DNA of 64,000 nucleotides from Solibacillus sp. FSL K6-1523 (GCF_038005225.1 NZ_JBBOSU010000001.1:2902001-2966000), one strand, 5' to 3'; shown: positions 8,345-17,367, counted from the first letter of the stretch. Numbers and translations are program-made. The notes: a model not told the origin generated them from the letters alone.

Positions 8345-9289
8345 TTAATACTCCTCTCTGAATCGTTTTGAAATATAGCTAGCTAGTAAGTTCATGACTA
8401 ATGTAAAGATAAATAATGTGAAACCTACTGCATAAATCGAGTAATAAATCGTCGTACCGTATCCAGCATCACCCGTTGTTACTTGTACGATGTAAGCTGT
8501 CATCGTTTGAATCGAATCCGTCACACCAAAATCAAATCTCGGTGTTGATCCGCCTGCTAATGATACGATCATTGTTTCCCCAATTGCACGAGACACAGCA
8601 AGTACAATCGATGCAATAATACCTGATAATGCAGCAGGTAAAACAACTTTTAGTGATACTTCAAGTTTCGTAGCGCCTAAACCAAGTGCCCCTTCTCTTA
8701 TTGATTTTGGGACAGAGCTCATCGCATCTTCAGACATCGAAGCAATCATCGGTAATACCATAATGCCGACCACAATTCCTGGACTTACTGCATTAAATAT
8801 TTTTAAACTAGGAATAAGAGCTTGTAAAATCGGTGTAACAAATGTTAATGCAAAGAACCCATAAACAATAGTAGGAACACCTGCTAGCACTTCTAATATT
8901 GGTTTAATCGTTTTGCGAACGCGCTCAGAAGCATATTCACTTAAATAAATAGCTGCACCTAAACCAAATGGAACAGCGACTAAAATAGCAATTAATGTTA
9001 CTTTAAACGTCCCTAATATAAGTGGTAATATTCCGTAAAGTGGCTCTTTCCCTGAAAACGGAAGCCATTCTTTACCGAATAAATAATCCGTAATGGATAC
9101 ACGTGTAAAAAATTCTACTGTCTCAAATATTAATGTGAAAACAATCCCAAAAGTCGTAAGTACCGAAATGGATGCTGCTAAAAAAAGGCCAATTGGTATT
9201 ATTTTTTCGATTACTTTCTTTCCTTTGCGATTGCGAGACTGTGCAATCAGCTGTTGGACTGGTGATGACTCATGTTGCTTAGAAGTCAT
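8345..9289 (-). CDS. pstC: phosphate ABC transporter permease PstC
   Basis: A 314-aa permease with six predicted membrane segments. The EAA-type cytoplasmic loop (REGALGLGATKLEVSLKVVLPAALSG) binds the ATPase. It pairs with PstA. The gene is separated from pstS by 75 bp containing an attenuator-like hairpin, so it should be made in lower amount than the binding protein. SD AAGGAG precedes the ATG. Confidence 0.96.
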   Translation of the reverse strand: MTSKQHESSPVQQLIAQSRNRKGKKVIEKIIPIGLFLAASISVLTTFGIVFTLIFETVEFFTRVSITDYLFGKEWLPFSGKEPLYGILPLILGTFKVTLIAILVAVPFGLGAAIYLSEYASERVRKTIKPILEVLAGVPTIVYGFFALTFVTPILQALIPSLKIFNAVSPGIVVGIMVLPMIASMSEDAMSSVPKSIREGALGLGATKLEVSLKVVLPAALSGIIASIVLAVSRAIGETMIVSLAGGSTPRFDFGVTDSIQTMTAYIVQVTTGDAGYGTTIYYSIYAVGFTLFIFTLVMNLLASYISKRFREEY

Positions 9290-9324
9290 GTATCAAATAC
9301 TCCTTCCTTCATGAAGAGGAAAAA

Positions 9325-9349
9325 TGTAGGGCAGGACATCTACCCTACA
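9325..9349 (-). terminator. intercistronic attenuator between pstS and pstC
   Basis: A 7-bp stem (TGTAGGG/CCCTACA) with an 11-nt loop is followed by TTTTTCC on the minus strand. Placed between the binding-protein gene and the permeases, it should pass only part of transcription, favouring PstS. This is a common design for binding-protein operons. Confidence 0.65.
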
Positions 9350-9364
9350 CTTTTATCTAGCTAT

Positions 9365-10327
9365 TTATTTTAAACCTTCTAATTTTTTTAAGCCTTCTTC
9401 ATATTTTTCTTCTGGTAGACTTACATAACCAACGACTTCAGCCATTTCTCCTGCATGCTCTAAAGAGAATTTCATAAAGTCATAAGCTGCTTCGTTATCT
9501 TTAATTGCACTGTTTTTAAAGTAAATGAATAGAGGACGAGATAACGGTGAATATTCACCTGATTCGATTGTGTCGTTCGTCGGCTCTACCCCATCAACTG
9601 TTACGACTTGTAACTTGTTTTTGTTTTCTAAGTAATACGCATAGCCGAAGTAACCAATTGCGTTTTTATCTGCTGTAATTCCTTGTACTAATACGTTGTC
9701 ATCTTCAGATAAAGTCGCATTTTTTACAATATCTTCACCGTCTAAAATAACTTCATCAAAGTAGTCATATGTGCCTGAGTCAGCACCCGGTGAGTAAAAT
9801 ACGATTTCTTCTGCTGGCCAAGAAGGTTCAATATCTGACCATTTTTTCTTTGTACCGTCTTCAACCCAAATTTTCTTTAATTGATCGACTGTTAATTCTT
9901 TTGCCCATGTATTTTCTGGGTGAATTACTACTGATAAACCGTCGTAGGCTAATTCAAATTCAGTGAAATCAATGTTTGCTGCCGCTAACTTTTCTGTTTC
10001 CGTATCTTTAATTGGGCGAGATGCATTTGTGAAATCTGTTTCACCATTGATGAATTTTTCGAATCCGCCGCCTGTACCCGATACACCAACAGATACGCGT
10101 ACATCTTTTTGTACTCCTGCGTATTCTTCAACTAACGCTTCTGTAATTGGGGCTACCGTAGATGAACCATCACCTGCAACTGTACCTGCTAATTGCGCAT
10201 CACCTGCTTGCGCTTGATCTGCACCTGTTTTTGCTGGTTGTGTTGTATCATCTTCTCCACCACACGCACCTAATAGTAATGCTGAGCCAAGTAATGCTGT
10301 TGATGTTAAGTACTGCCACTTTTTCAT
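9365..10327 (-). CDS. pstS: phosphate-binding lipoprotein PstS
   Basis: A 320-aa extracellular lipoprotein. The signal peptide MKKWQYLTSTALLGSALLLG ends in the lipobox LGAC (Cys at about residue 22). The mature part has the phosphate-binding loops of the family: GDGSSTVAPITEA, GVSGTGGGFEKF, and SPGADSGTYDYF with the R/S/T phosphate ligands. It captures phosphate for PstCAB. It is the first gene of the operon, transcribed from a promoter with four Pho boxes. Confidence 0.97.
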   Translation of the reverse strand: MKKWQYLTSTALLGSALLLGACGGEDDTTQPAKTGADQAQAGDAQLAGTVAGDGSSTVAPITEALVEEYAGVQKDVRVSVGVSGTGGGFEKFINGETDFTNASRPIKDTETEKLAAANIDFTEFELAYDGLSVVIHPENTWAKELTVDQLKKIWVEDGTKKKWSDIEPSWPAEEIVFYSPGADSGTYDYFDEVILDGEDIVKNATLSEDDNVLVQGITADKNAIGYFGYAYYLENKNKLQVVTVDGVEPTNDTIESGEYSPLSRPLFIYFKNSAIKDNEAAYDFMKFSLEHAGEMAEVVGYVSLPEEKYEEGLKKLEGLK

Positions 10328-10375
10328 TTGTAATTCCTCCGCTTGTTTTTAAAATGAATTTTTCTTACAGTTCTC

Positions 10376-10429
10376 ACTATAATGACAATTTGTTGAGAGG
10401 ATGTATTTGATTCGTTAAGGATATGTAAA
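10376..10429 (-). promoter_or_regulatory. PhoP-activated promoter of the pst operon (four Pho boxes)
   Basis: On the minus strand TTTACA (10424-10429), TTAACG (10413-10418), AATACA (10402-10407) and TCAACA (10391-10396) recur exactly every 11 bp. This is the spacing of PhoP binding repeats in B. subtilis (TT[ATC]A[CT]A). A -10 candidate TATAGT follows at 10376-10381. A fifth TTTACA lies at 10443-10448, out of phase. Induction under phosphate limitation is expected. Confidence 0.85.
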
Positions 10430-10514
10430 GGATTGTTCGAATTGTAAATGGAGAGGGGGGAATTGTTATTCGGAGGGATTCGATGACATGATAATTTGTT
10501 TCTTACACCTTAAA

Positions 10515-10547
10515 AATCCACCACTTTAACATTCAAAGTGGTGGATT
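10515..10547 (-). terminator. rho-independent terminator
   Basis: A perfect 13-bp stem (AATCCACCACTTT/AAAGTGGTGGATT), loop of 7, followed on the minus strand by TTTAAGG. It ends the transcript of the gene stopping at 10578 and insulates the pst promoter. Confidence 0.85.
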
Positions 10548-10577
10548 CCAGATTTTAAGACTTTCGGAAAATAGTCT

Positions 10578-10991
10578 CTATTGTATTTTCTTCACACTAG
10601 CAATATCGGCTAATTTGATTTCTTGTTCTTGTATTTTTGATGGTTCCTTTTTTGTTTTGATTGTCGCAATATGTACTAAAATTGTTTTTGCATCTTTTAC
10701 ATTTGCATAGCCTTCAAATTTAGCATTGTAAATAATAGTGCCATCCTTTAATGTTACAGTTGCTTTTTTCGCGCCTACTAGCTCACGTAAAAAAGGATAT
10801 GTCGTCACATTACGTTCCCGCTCAGCACGCACTAAACGCGGTCCTAATGAATAAATAATTAATTCAAAAATAAAAACATAAATAACCGTTGTTAAAATGA
10901 TAATCCAAATGGATATATTCATAGATGCTAATATAATGGCATTACTAATAGCACCTAAAAAAACGATTCCGTGCGATATTTTATTTCTCAT
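10578..10991 (-). CDS. small membrane protein of unknown function
   Basis: A 137-aa protein with two membrane segments near the N-terminus (about residues 8-25 and 28-48) and a soluble C-terminal domain of about 85 aa that looks beta-rich (VTLKDGTIIYNAKFEGYANVKDAKTILVHIA). The ATG at 10991 has GGGAG 8 nt upstream; an in-frame TTG seven codons earlier lacks an SD. It sits alone between pbpA and pstS, bounded by terminators on both sides. I do not recognise the family. Confidence 0.75.
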   Translation of the reverse strand: MRNKISHGIVFLGAISNAIILASMNISIWIIILTTVIYVFIFELIIYSLGPRLVRAERERNVTTYPFLRELVGAKKATVTLKDGTIIYNAKFEGYANVKDAKTILVHIATIKTKKEPSKIQEQEIKLADIASVKKIQ

Positions 10992-11018
10992 CTTTAATCT
11001 CCCATTCCTCAAACAAAA

Positions 11019-11045
11019 ATCCCGTAGCGCTATTCACTACGGGAT
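11019..11045 (-). terminator. terminator after pbpA
   Basis: A 9-bp perfect stem (ATCCCGTAG/CTACGGGAT) with a 9-nt loop, followed by TTTTTG on the minus strand, 7 bp past the pbpA stop. Confidence 0.85.
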
Positions 11046-11051
11046 TAAATT

Positions 11052-13262
11052 TTACTCAGTCACTATTTTTACTTCATCTGTCTCTTCTAACTTTTCATCG
11101 GAATCTTTAATAATTGGTTTTTCTACTTTACTAGCAGATAATCCTTCTTCGGCGTATTTTTGCTTTAATTCAAAATATGAATCCACTAATTCTCTCGCTG
11201 CTAAATTCGCCTGTGGTAAGTAGTTATTATCAAAAATCGTCGTTGCCCATGGGAAAAGAATCGCATATGCAATTTCTGGATCTTCGAACGGTGCATAACC
11301 TACATGAACGATATTAATCGTATTTGTTCCATACTTTTCCTTTTGAGGTCCGTAATAAACTACTTCGGCTGTTCCCGTTTTACCAGCTCCTGTATATCCT
11401 GCTGTAGCAAATTGCCTACGTGCCGAACCATTCGCACCAGCATAAACGCGACGCAAACCTTCTTGAACATGTTGAATTTCTTTTTCACTATTTTCAATAC
11501 GGTTTAAAATCGTTGGAGTAACTTCATCAACAATTTGGCCTAAATTTTCGCCGTCTTTAGATGGTTTACGAATTTCCTTCAGCATACGTGGTTGTATGCG
11601 ATAACCACCGTTGGCAATCGTCGAAATATACTGCGCTAATTGCATTGTCGTATACGTATCAAACTGACCAATTGCTAAGTTGAGTAACTTAACATCTGTA
11701 TCTGGGTCCGCCTGATAACCAATCGCCTCCCCAGGTAAATCAATACCAGTAGGGACACCTAATCCAAACTGTGCATATTCATTACGCATCGTTTGTAATG
11801 TACCTTTTGGTAAACTAAATCGCATGCCTGGTGAATACGTTCGTCCACCGACACCCATCGCAATTTTAAACATGTAAATATTAGAAGAACGCTCTAGCGC
11901 GGTTAAATCATCTAAAATAACACTGCCATGTTTATTGAATAAAGTGTTTAATGTAATATTCCCGATTCGCATCGGCGCATCGAGCATTCTTGTTCCCGGT
12001 GTAATGACATCCTCATTATAGCCCATTAAAACCGTTGCAGCTTTTACAACAGAGCCCGCTTCATATGCAGTTGTAAAAGTACCATAAGAATAATCGACAA
12101 TATACGGCTTGCCTGTTTCTTTATCCTTTTCAATTTTCTTTCCAACAACGGATAGTAGTTCACCTGTTTTTGGATTCATAGCAACCATGAAAGCACGATC
12201 TAATAAATCGGAGCCGCCTTTAGCTTTTAAATCTAGTAAGTGGCGTTCTAAAATTTCATCCGCTTTTTGTTGTAGTTCAATGTCAATCGTCGAAACTAAA
12301 TCTTTTCCGGGCTCACCGTCATAAGTTGTAACCGTTTCAACGACTTGACCTTTTTTATTCGTTAAGTTTTTAACGACTGATTTTTCGCCTTGTAAAATTT
12401 CTTCGTATTGTGCTTCAAAATAACTTTCTCCAACCCGATCATTTCGTGAATAATCGCGCGCTAAATAGTGATTTAAAGCAGATTTTGGTACCCCTTTACT
12501 CGGCACCGTCGTTCGTCCTAAAATGGCTAGCGAGGACAATCGAACACGCTTCCAGTCCGTTGTCGTATTCACACCTGGTAAGTCCGTTAAATTTTCGGAA
12601 ACACGTGCAAATTCATCGGCCGTCACATTTTCCCCTTTAATAATTTGCGGAGATAAATTGTACCCAGTCATCATTTCACGATAAATCGCTAACACTTCCA
12701 GTTCAAAATCTGTCATCTGGGCAAGCTCTGCATCCGTTATACGTTCACGAATTCGTCGATCATACTCTGCATTAAATTCCTTTTTATCTAATTCTTCATG
12801 CTCATTTCTAAACTCTTCCATTTCTTCATCTGTTACTTTTGCTTTCGCATCTTCATTATTTAGAAGGATCCAGAAGTCCAATTGATCGCGCTGCGTTATT
12901 TTATCAGTAGGCTGTTCGATTAAATGGGCTAACTTTTTCGCAACATCGAGCATATCCGCTTGTTTTGTCGTTTGCATTTTCGTATAAGTAATTGCATTTT
13001 CTGGCTGATTATCAATTAATATTCGCCCATAGCGGTCAAAAATTCGGCCACGCGGTACACTTGTATTTACCCGTACTTCTTCTTTACTCTCTAATTCACG
13101 TACATAATCTTCGCCTTTGACAATTTGTAAATAACCGAGACGGAAAATTAATAAAGAAAACAGTAAAAATATTGAAAAGAAAAGGACGTTCATTCGAAAA
13201 GTTAAACTTGCGCGATACATTGCCTTTGGATTCGATGTACGATTTTGCGGTATTTTTCGCAA
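11052..13262 (-). CDS. pbpA: class B penicillin-binding protein, PBP2A/PbpA type
   Basis: A monofunctional transpeptidase of 736 aa. It has an N-terminal cytoplasmic tail, one membrane anchor (about 24-48), a PBP dimerisation domain (RGRIFDRYGRILIDN onward) and a transpeptidase domain. The active motifs are SVVK near residue 405, SSN near 459 and KTGTA near 629. It cross-links peptidoglycan during side-wall elongation in its B. subtilis counterpart. The start is TTG with AAAGGGGAG 6 nt upstream. Position between sodA and pst matches B. subtilis pbpA, which supports the symbol over pbpH. Confidence 0.88.
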   Translation of the reverse strand: MRKIPQNRTSNPKAMYRASLTFRMNVLFFSIFLLFSLLIFRLGYLQIVKGEDYVRELESKEEVRVNTSVPRGRIFDRYGRILIDNQPENAITYTKMQTTKQADMLDVAKKLAHLIEQPTDKITQRDQLDFWILLNNEDAKAKVTDEEMEEFRNEHEELDKKEFNAEYDRRIRERITDAELAQMTDFELEVLAIYREMMTGYNLSPQIIKGENVTADEFARVSENLTDLPGVNTTTDWKRVRLSSLAILGRTTVPSKGVPKSALNHYLARDYSRNDRVGESYFEAQYEEILQGEKSVVKNLTNKKGQVVETVTTYDGEPGKDLVSTIDIELQQKADEILERHLLDLKAKGGSDLLDRAFMVAMNPKTGELLSVVGKKIEKDKETGKPYIVDYSYGTFTTAYEAGSVVKAATVLMGYNEDVITPGTRMLDAPMRIGNITLNTLFNKHGSVILDDLTALERSSNIYMFKIAMGVGGRTYSPGMRFSLPKGTLQTMRNEYAQFGLGVPTGIDLPGEAIGYQADPDTDVKLLNLAIGQFDTYTTMQLAQYISTIANGGYRIQPRMLKEIRKPSKDGENLGQIVDEVTPTILNRIENSEKEIQHVQEGLRRVYAGANGSARRQFATAGYTGAGKTGTAEVVYYGPQKEKYGTNTINIVHVGYAPFEDPEIAYAILFPWATTIFDNNYLPQANLAARELVDSYFELKQKYAEEGLSASKVEKPIIKDSDEKLEETDEVKIVTE

Positions 13263-13448
13263 TAAAAACTCCCCTTTCTTATTGTAATCCCTTAAACTTA
13301 TAACATAGTCATGCCTCTTAGTATAACACTGTGATTGCTTTGAAAAAAGGGCGTAGTTTACATTAAGACGGTTTGAAAAAAATAAAGGTTTCCATTTTAG
13401 ATAGATTCGTTCACACTAATAAAAAAATCGTTTATTTGAGGTGAGTAA

Positions 13449-13811
13449 TTGACTTTTTTAGCAGTTGGGATTGGCGGCGCTTTCGGTGCATTGGTGCGCT
13501 ATTCATTAAGTGGATGGCTAATTGTTTCAAATGGCTTCCCGTACATGACATTAAGTATTAATTTAGTAGGAAGTTTTTTGCTAGCCTATTTACTTACACG
13601 ACAAACAATCTTTCGCAATCCACTAGTAAAATTAACGATAACGACAGGCTTCTTAGGTGGTTTTACGACCTTTTCTACATTTAGTTTGGAAGCTTTTTTG
13701 TTATTAGAGCAAAAATTGTATGGAAGCGCCCTTATTTATATCGTTTGCAGTAGCATTGGTTGCGTATTGGCAAGTTATACCGGATTTCGATTTGCCAAAA
13801 GGGGGAAATAA
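13449..13811 (+). CDS. crcB: fluoride efflux channel subunit, first of pair
   Basis: A 120-aa CrcB/FluC protein with four membrane segments, the GAFGALVRYSLS start motif and the channel signature GFLGGFTTFSTFSLE with the Phe box and pore Asn/Thr. FluC channels export F- as dual-topology dimers. The TTG start is preceded by GAGGTG. The second subunit gene begins 2 bp after this stop, so the pair likely forms a heterodimer with opposite orientations. No fluoride riboswitch could be recognised upstream. Confidence 0.93.
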   Translation: MTFLAVGIGGAFGALVRYSLSGWLIVSNGFPYMTLSINLVGSFLLAYLLTRQTIFRNPLVKLTITTGFLGGFTTFSTFSLEAFLLLEQKLYGSALIYIVCSSIGCVLASYTGFRFAKRGK

Positions 13812-13813
13812 GT

Positions 13814-14158
13814 TTGATTTTTGTTGCACTTGGTGGCTTTTTCGGGGCAATTGCGCGTTACGGGTTAAGCCAATTCATTCAATCGATTTTTAATACAGCT
13901 TATCCAATTGCGACCTTTTTAATTAATAGTTTAGGTTCATTTCTTATTGGATTTGCTGTCGGACAAGGCTTTTCAACATCGGTTCATCTTTTTGCGGTCA
14001 TTGGTTTTTTAGGTGCATTTACGACTTTTTCCACCTTTTCATTTGATATCATTCAATTACTTGAAAAAAATGAAGTGAAAAGAGCGCTCTTGTATTTGAT
14101 AAGTTCTGTTTTACTTGGTATTTTATTTGCTATGATTGGCTTTCAATTAAGCAATTGA
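13814..14158 (+). CDS. crcB: fluoride efflux channel subunit, second of pair
   Basis: A 114-aa FluC protein with GGFFGAIARYGLSQF, FLINSLGSFLIG and GFLGAFTTFSTFSFD. The TTG at 13814 has GGGGGAAA upstream; the longer frame from 13760 lies inside the first gene and is not used. The two subunits differ in charge pattern at their ends, which fits fixed opposite topologies. It ends in a hairpin terminator. Confidence 0.92.
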   Translation: MIFVALGGFFGAIARYGLSQFIQSIFNTAYPIATFLINSLGSFLIGFAVGQGFSTSVHLFAVIGFLGAFTTFSTFSFDIIQLLEKNEVKRALLYLISSVLLGILFAMIGFQLSN

Positions 14159-14170
14159 GTCAACAAAATG

Positions 14171-14199
14171 CGTGCTGCCCTCTAATGAAGAGCAGCACG
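14171..14199. terminator. hairpin between convergent crcB and usp genes
   Basis: CGTGCTGC pairs with GCAGCACG, extended inside by CTCT/AGAG. The T-tracts are short on both sides (TATTTCC on the plus strand), so strength is uncertain. Its position between convergent stops supports a bidirectional terminator. Confidence 0.6.
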
Positions 14200-14207
14200 T
14201 ATTTCCT

Positions 14208-14651
14208 TTACATATTTCGGATGACTAATACATCGCACGGGGCATAGCGGACAATACCTTCTGAGACAGAGCCGAGTAAAAACCTTTCAACGCCGCCCAT
14301 TCCAGAAATACCACAAATAATCAGGTCAATATTATGTTTTTGGGGTAGTTCCTTGACAATCATTTGCTTTGGGGAACCATACTCAATTATTTTATGAATC
14401 TCTGAAACGCCTGCTTGTAACGCATTGTTTTCAAATTTAGAAAGCATATCTTCTGCTAATTCAACAACTCGTTTTGCGATACTTCTGTCATAGGATTCAT
14501 ACATCGCAAATGAGCGTGTATCAATAACATGTACGATATAAAGCTTTGCGCCTTTATTATTTATCGCTACTTGAATGGCACGCTGAAATGCAAGTTCTGC
14601 TTCATTTGAACCATCAACGGCGACTAAAATATTTTTGTATGTTAATGTCAT
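14208..14651 (-). CDS. universal stress protein (UspA family)
   Basis: A 147-aa single-domain Usp. It begins YKNILVAVDGSNEAELAFQRA, has IYIVHVID-type second strand and ends with the ATP-binding-type motif GISGMGGVERFLLGSVSEGIVRYAPCDVLVIR (G-2x-G-9x-G-S). Such proteins bind ATP and rise under stress or starvation; the direct activity is unknown. SD GAGAGGGG precedes the ATG. It is transcribed alone. Confidence 0.92.
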   Translation of the reverse strand: MTLTYKNILVAVDGSNEAELAFQRAIQVAINNKGAKLYIVHVIDTRSFAMYESYDRSIAKRVVELAEDMLSKFENNALQAGVSEIHKIIEYGSPKQMIVKELPQKHNIDLIICGISGMGGVERFLLGSVSEGIVRYAPCDVLVIRNM

Positions 14652-14734
14652 TTTTTATCCCCTCTCAAAATTATTTGAACGCGGTTAATTATAAATACCC
14701 TATTTCTATTGAAATTGAAACCATTGTTGTAAAA

Positions 14735-15175
14735 TCATTTTTTCGCAAGTTGCATTTCATATAGCGCGATCCACTTTTCAACCGTCATTTTTTGGCAAAG
14801 TTCTGCGATTAGTTCGTAAGGGATATGTTTTGTAGATGTCCACCGAATGCAACTTTTCCCCATGTTTAATTTCGTCGGTACAATTTCTTGATAAGCCTCT
14901 TGAAACCAGTGTAACAACTCCGGATCAGCATAAATACCAAGGTGATAAAGCGCTAAATGGCGTTTTTGTGGGGAGATACTTAAAAATGGTAACGGTTCAC
15001 CTGGTGTACAATGATAACCTTTTGGAAAAGTTGTGAGCGGTACACTATAGGCAATCATATTTCGATCCCGTGTCTTTTCAAATCCGTCAGGTAAATTTTC
15101 ATCTACAGTTGTCATTAACTTTACAAATGCATCATGCCACTTTTCATCTATTTCAGCGATAAATTCTTCAAACAT
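14735..15175 (-). CDS. DUF1801 (YdhG/YdeI-like) protein
   Basis: A 146-aa soluble protein with the DUF1801 pattern: an N-terminal helical segment, DRNMIAYSVPLTTFP, FLSISPQKRHLALYHLGIY, GKSCIRWTSTKHIPYELIAELCQ. Some members act as frataxin-like iron chaperones, but function here is not shown. GAGGTGG lies upstream of the ATG. It stands alone between the usp gene and the sodA terminator. Confidence 0.82.
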   Translation of the reverse strand: MFEEFIAEIDEKWHDAFVKLMTTVDENLPDGFEKTRDRNMIAYSVPLTTFPKGYHCTPGEPLPFLSISPQKRHLALYHLGIYADPELLHWFQEAYQEIVPTKLNMGKSCIRWTSTKHIPYELIAELCQKMTVEKWIALYEMQLAKK

Positions 15176-15244
15176 GGTGCCACCTCATTTTCGATTATTT
15201 GTACATATTTTATAGTATAACAGTAAAAAAAGGCATAGAAAAAA

Positions 15245-15269
15245 GCATGCTAAGTTAAACTTAACATGC
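15245..15269 (-). terminator. terminator after sodA
   Basis: A 12-bp stem with one mismatch (GCATGTTAAGTT/AACTTAGCATGC) is followed by TTTTTTC on the minus strand. It lies about 85 bp beyond the sodA stop, the nearest upstream leftward gene. Confidence 0.8.
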
Positions 15270-15295
15270 CTTTGAATTAATTTAATTATTATTTT

Positions 15296-15320
15296 GTACC
15301 TGCCGCTTCGCTTTCAGTAC
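15296..15320. repeat. 25-bp GTAC-flanked hairpin, copy a
   Basis: The sequence runs from GTACCTGCCGC to CAGTAC and folds as a TGTAC/GTACA hairpin. The same 25-mer with two differences occurs at 34550-34574 inside repeat copy 5. It lies between sodA and its terminator, so it is transcribed. Confidence 0.7.
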
Positions 15321-15352
15321 AGAAATAATCAAAATTGCAAAAGTAATTTTTA

Positions 15353-15958
15353 TTATTTCGCAGCTTGGAATTTAGCTTCTACTACATCCCAGTTTACGAT
15401 GTTCCAGAAAGCACCAATATAGTCTGGACGACGGTTTTGGTAGTTTAAGTAGTAAGCGTGCTCCCAAACGTCTAAGCCTAGGATTGGCGTTTTGCCTTCC
15501 ATGTATGGAGAATCTTGGTTTGGCGTTGAAGTTACAGCAACTGAGTCACCGTCAACTACTAACCAAGCCCAGCCTGAACCGAAACGAGTTGTTGCAGCTT
15601 TAGCAAACTCTTCTTTGAAAGCGTCAAATGAACCGAATTTTGCATCGATTGCAGCAGCTACTTCACCTACTGGAGTAGTTGAACCGCCTGGAGCGATTAA
15701 TTCCCAGAATAATGAGTGGTTAGCATGTCCGCCACCGTGGTTACGTACTGGAGTTTGTTTGTCAGCTGGAAGAGCATCGATGTCTGAGATTAACTCGATC
15801 AGATCTTTGCCTGCAAATTCAGTACCTTCTACTGCTGCGTTTAAACCCATAACGTAAGTGTTGTGGTGTTTCGTGTGGTGAATCTCCATTGTTTTTGCAT
15901 CAATATGTGGTTCTAATGCATCGTACGCGTAAGTTAATTGTGGTAATTCGAAAGCCAT
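15353..15958 (-). CDS. sodA: superoxide dismutase (Mn type)
   Basis: A 201-aa Fe/Mn superoxide dismutase. Ligand positions are visible: His27 (EIHHTKHH), the second His in [11 protein letters not shown], and Asp and His in [12 protein letters not shown]. The residues near GGGHANHS are of the Mn class. It converts superoxide to hydrogen peroxide and oxygen in the cytoplasm. Codon use looks optimised (many GCA/GTA/GAA), as expected for an abundant protein. Position next to yqgC and upstream of pbpA matches B. subtilis sodA. Confidence 0.96.
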   Translation of the reverse strand: MAFELPQLTYAYDALEPHIDAKTMEIHHTKHHNTYVMGLNAAVEGTEFAGKDLIELISDIDALPADKQTPVRNHGGGHANHSLFWELIAPGGSTTPVGEVAAAIDAKFGSFDAFKEEFAKAATTRFGSGWAWLVVDGDSVAVTSTPNQDSPYMEGKTPILGLDVWEHAYYLNYQNRRPDYIGAFWNIVNWDVVEAKFQAAK

Positions 15959-16165
15959 TGTAATTTCCTCCCTGGAACAAATATTTAATGTTGATTACAC
16001 TACTAGGTTATCAAATATACGTGCTTCATTCAACGAAAAAAATAGTAATATTAACATTTCAGTCTTTTGACGGAAGCACTGTAATTCTTTGCTGTGCTGT
16101 ACTCTAGTAATGTTTTCCATATCTAGTGTACGATAAAGCAACTCATCTTTTCAAATAATCGCACC

Positions 16166-16645
16166 TCAAATAGCAACAATAAATATTATGATCATAATTA
16201 CCTGAACGATACCTTTTGTTACGACTGATGTTAAAAATCCGATGACTGATCCGACTCCTACTTTAATCGCTTGTTGAATTGATGTGCGTTCCACAATGAG
16301 CTCTCCAATAATTGCGCCTAAAAATGGGCCTGCAATAATTCCCGCAAACGGAATAACAAAAGGGCCGATTAACAAGCCAATTGTACTTCCCCACATACCT
16401 GCTTTTGATCCACCGAACTTTTTGACACCAATTATATTAGATATTGTATCGGCAACAAATAATAAAACGACGAATAAAATTTCAATTAACCAAAACCACC
16501 ACGGTAAATCAGCAAAGCTATAAAACAAGCCATACGCGATAAAACCACCCAGTAAAAAAATGACCGATGGGATAATCGGATAGACGAGTCCAATAAACGC
16601 GATGGCAAATAACGCGATAATAATAATCCATGCTACAATGTCCAA
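16166..16645 (-). CDS. yqgC: DUF456 membrane protein, YqgC-like
   Basis: A 159-aa integral membrane protein with about five hydrophobic segments and Gly-rich turns (GLLIGPFVIPFAGIIAGPFLGAIIGE) typical of DUF456. The start is TTG with AAGGAAGTG upstream. It lies upstream of sodA as yqgC does in B. subtilis. No function is established. Confidence 0.85.
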   Translation of the reverse strand: MDIVAWIIIIALFAIAFIGLVYPIIPSVIFLLGGFIAYGLFYSFADLPWWFWLIEILFVVLLFVADTISNIIGVKKFGGSKAGMWGSTIGLLIGPFVIPFAGIIAGPFLGAIIGELIVERTSIQQAIKVGVGSVIGFLTSVVTKGIVQVIMIIIFIVAI

Positions 16646-16857
16646 ACTACAACACTTCCTTTCTACTTTTGAAAATTACTCTTTTTTAATTCCTTACTTT
16701 TACCTATTCAAATCCTTTACAAATATACGGGATATGGGAGTTAAAAGTTTCATTTAGTTCTGAGGGTCATTTTATTTTAGGTAGCTTTCGAATAATTTAT
16801 GACTCTACAAAACTATAATTTTTCGTGTTAAAATACTTTTCAAAGGAGCTATTACAT

Positions 16858-17367
16858 ATGAAAATTTCTCACATGCAATTATTAATCGATAGTTTAACGA
16901 ACCCTAAAAAATTAGGGGCTTATCGCATTTTATCTATCGGAAAAGTGATGCAATTTGCGTTTTTGCTCATTACATTATTAACGGCATTTTCGTTTGGTCA
17001 ATTTGTGAATACTGGGGCCGATGCTGTATTTAGCTATGCTGACATAGAACAATACGTTGCGGACATACAATGGATTGTTTATCCGATTGCAGTTGTTTTT
17101 TTATTTGTGATGAGCACAGCTATTTATTTTATGAAAGTTAGTTTATATGCGCTTGCTGGCCAATTTTTAGTAAAGCCGATGAAACGCCGTGGTGAATACC
17201 GTCAAGTGTGGCGTACAGCTGTTTTTGCTAGCACTTGGGCAACTTTACTTTCAATGTTTGGTAGTCTCTTACCAATTTCATCAACAGTCCTCACACTTAT
17301 TAGCATTTTTATTACGATGGCGTTTATTATTTTCGCGTTAACGAAATATCCACTAGAAAAAAAATGA
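16858..17367 (+). CDS. DUF1189-like membrane protein, YqgB-like
   Basis: A 169-aa protein whose N-terminus (LIDSLTNPKKLGAYRILSIGKV) matches the start of DUF1189 proteins such as B. subtilis YqgB. About five membrane segments follow. It is shorter than I recall for YqgB (about 250 aa): the extracytoplasmic stretch between the first membrane segments seems reduced. AAGGAG sits 8 nt before the ATG at 16858; the 11-codon extension upstream has no SD. Position next to yqgC supports orthology. Confidence 0.7.
   Translation: MKISHMQLLIDSLTNPKKLGAYRILSIGKVMQFAFLLITLLTAFSFGQFVNTGADAVFSYADIEQYVADIQWIVYPIAVVFLFVMSTAIYFMKVSLYALAGQFLVKPMKRRGEYRQVWRTAVFASTWATLLSMFGSLLPISSTVLTLISIFITMAFIIFALTKYPLEKK

Noticed and set aside
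13263-13448. Fluoride riboswitch upstream of crcB
   Set aside because: The characteristic GGCGAUGG..GUUCGCC and pseudoknot strings were not found by eye.
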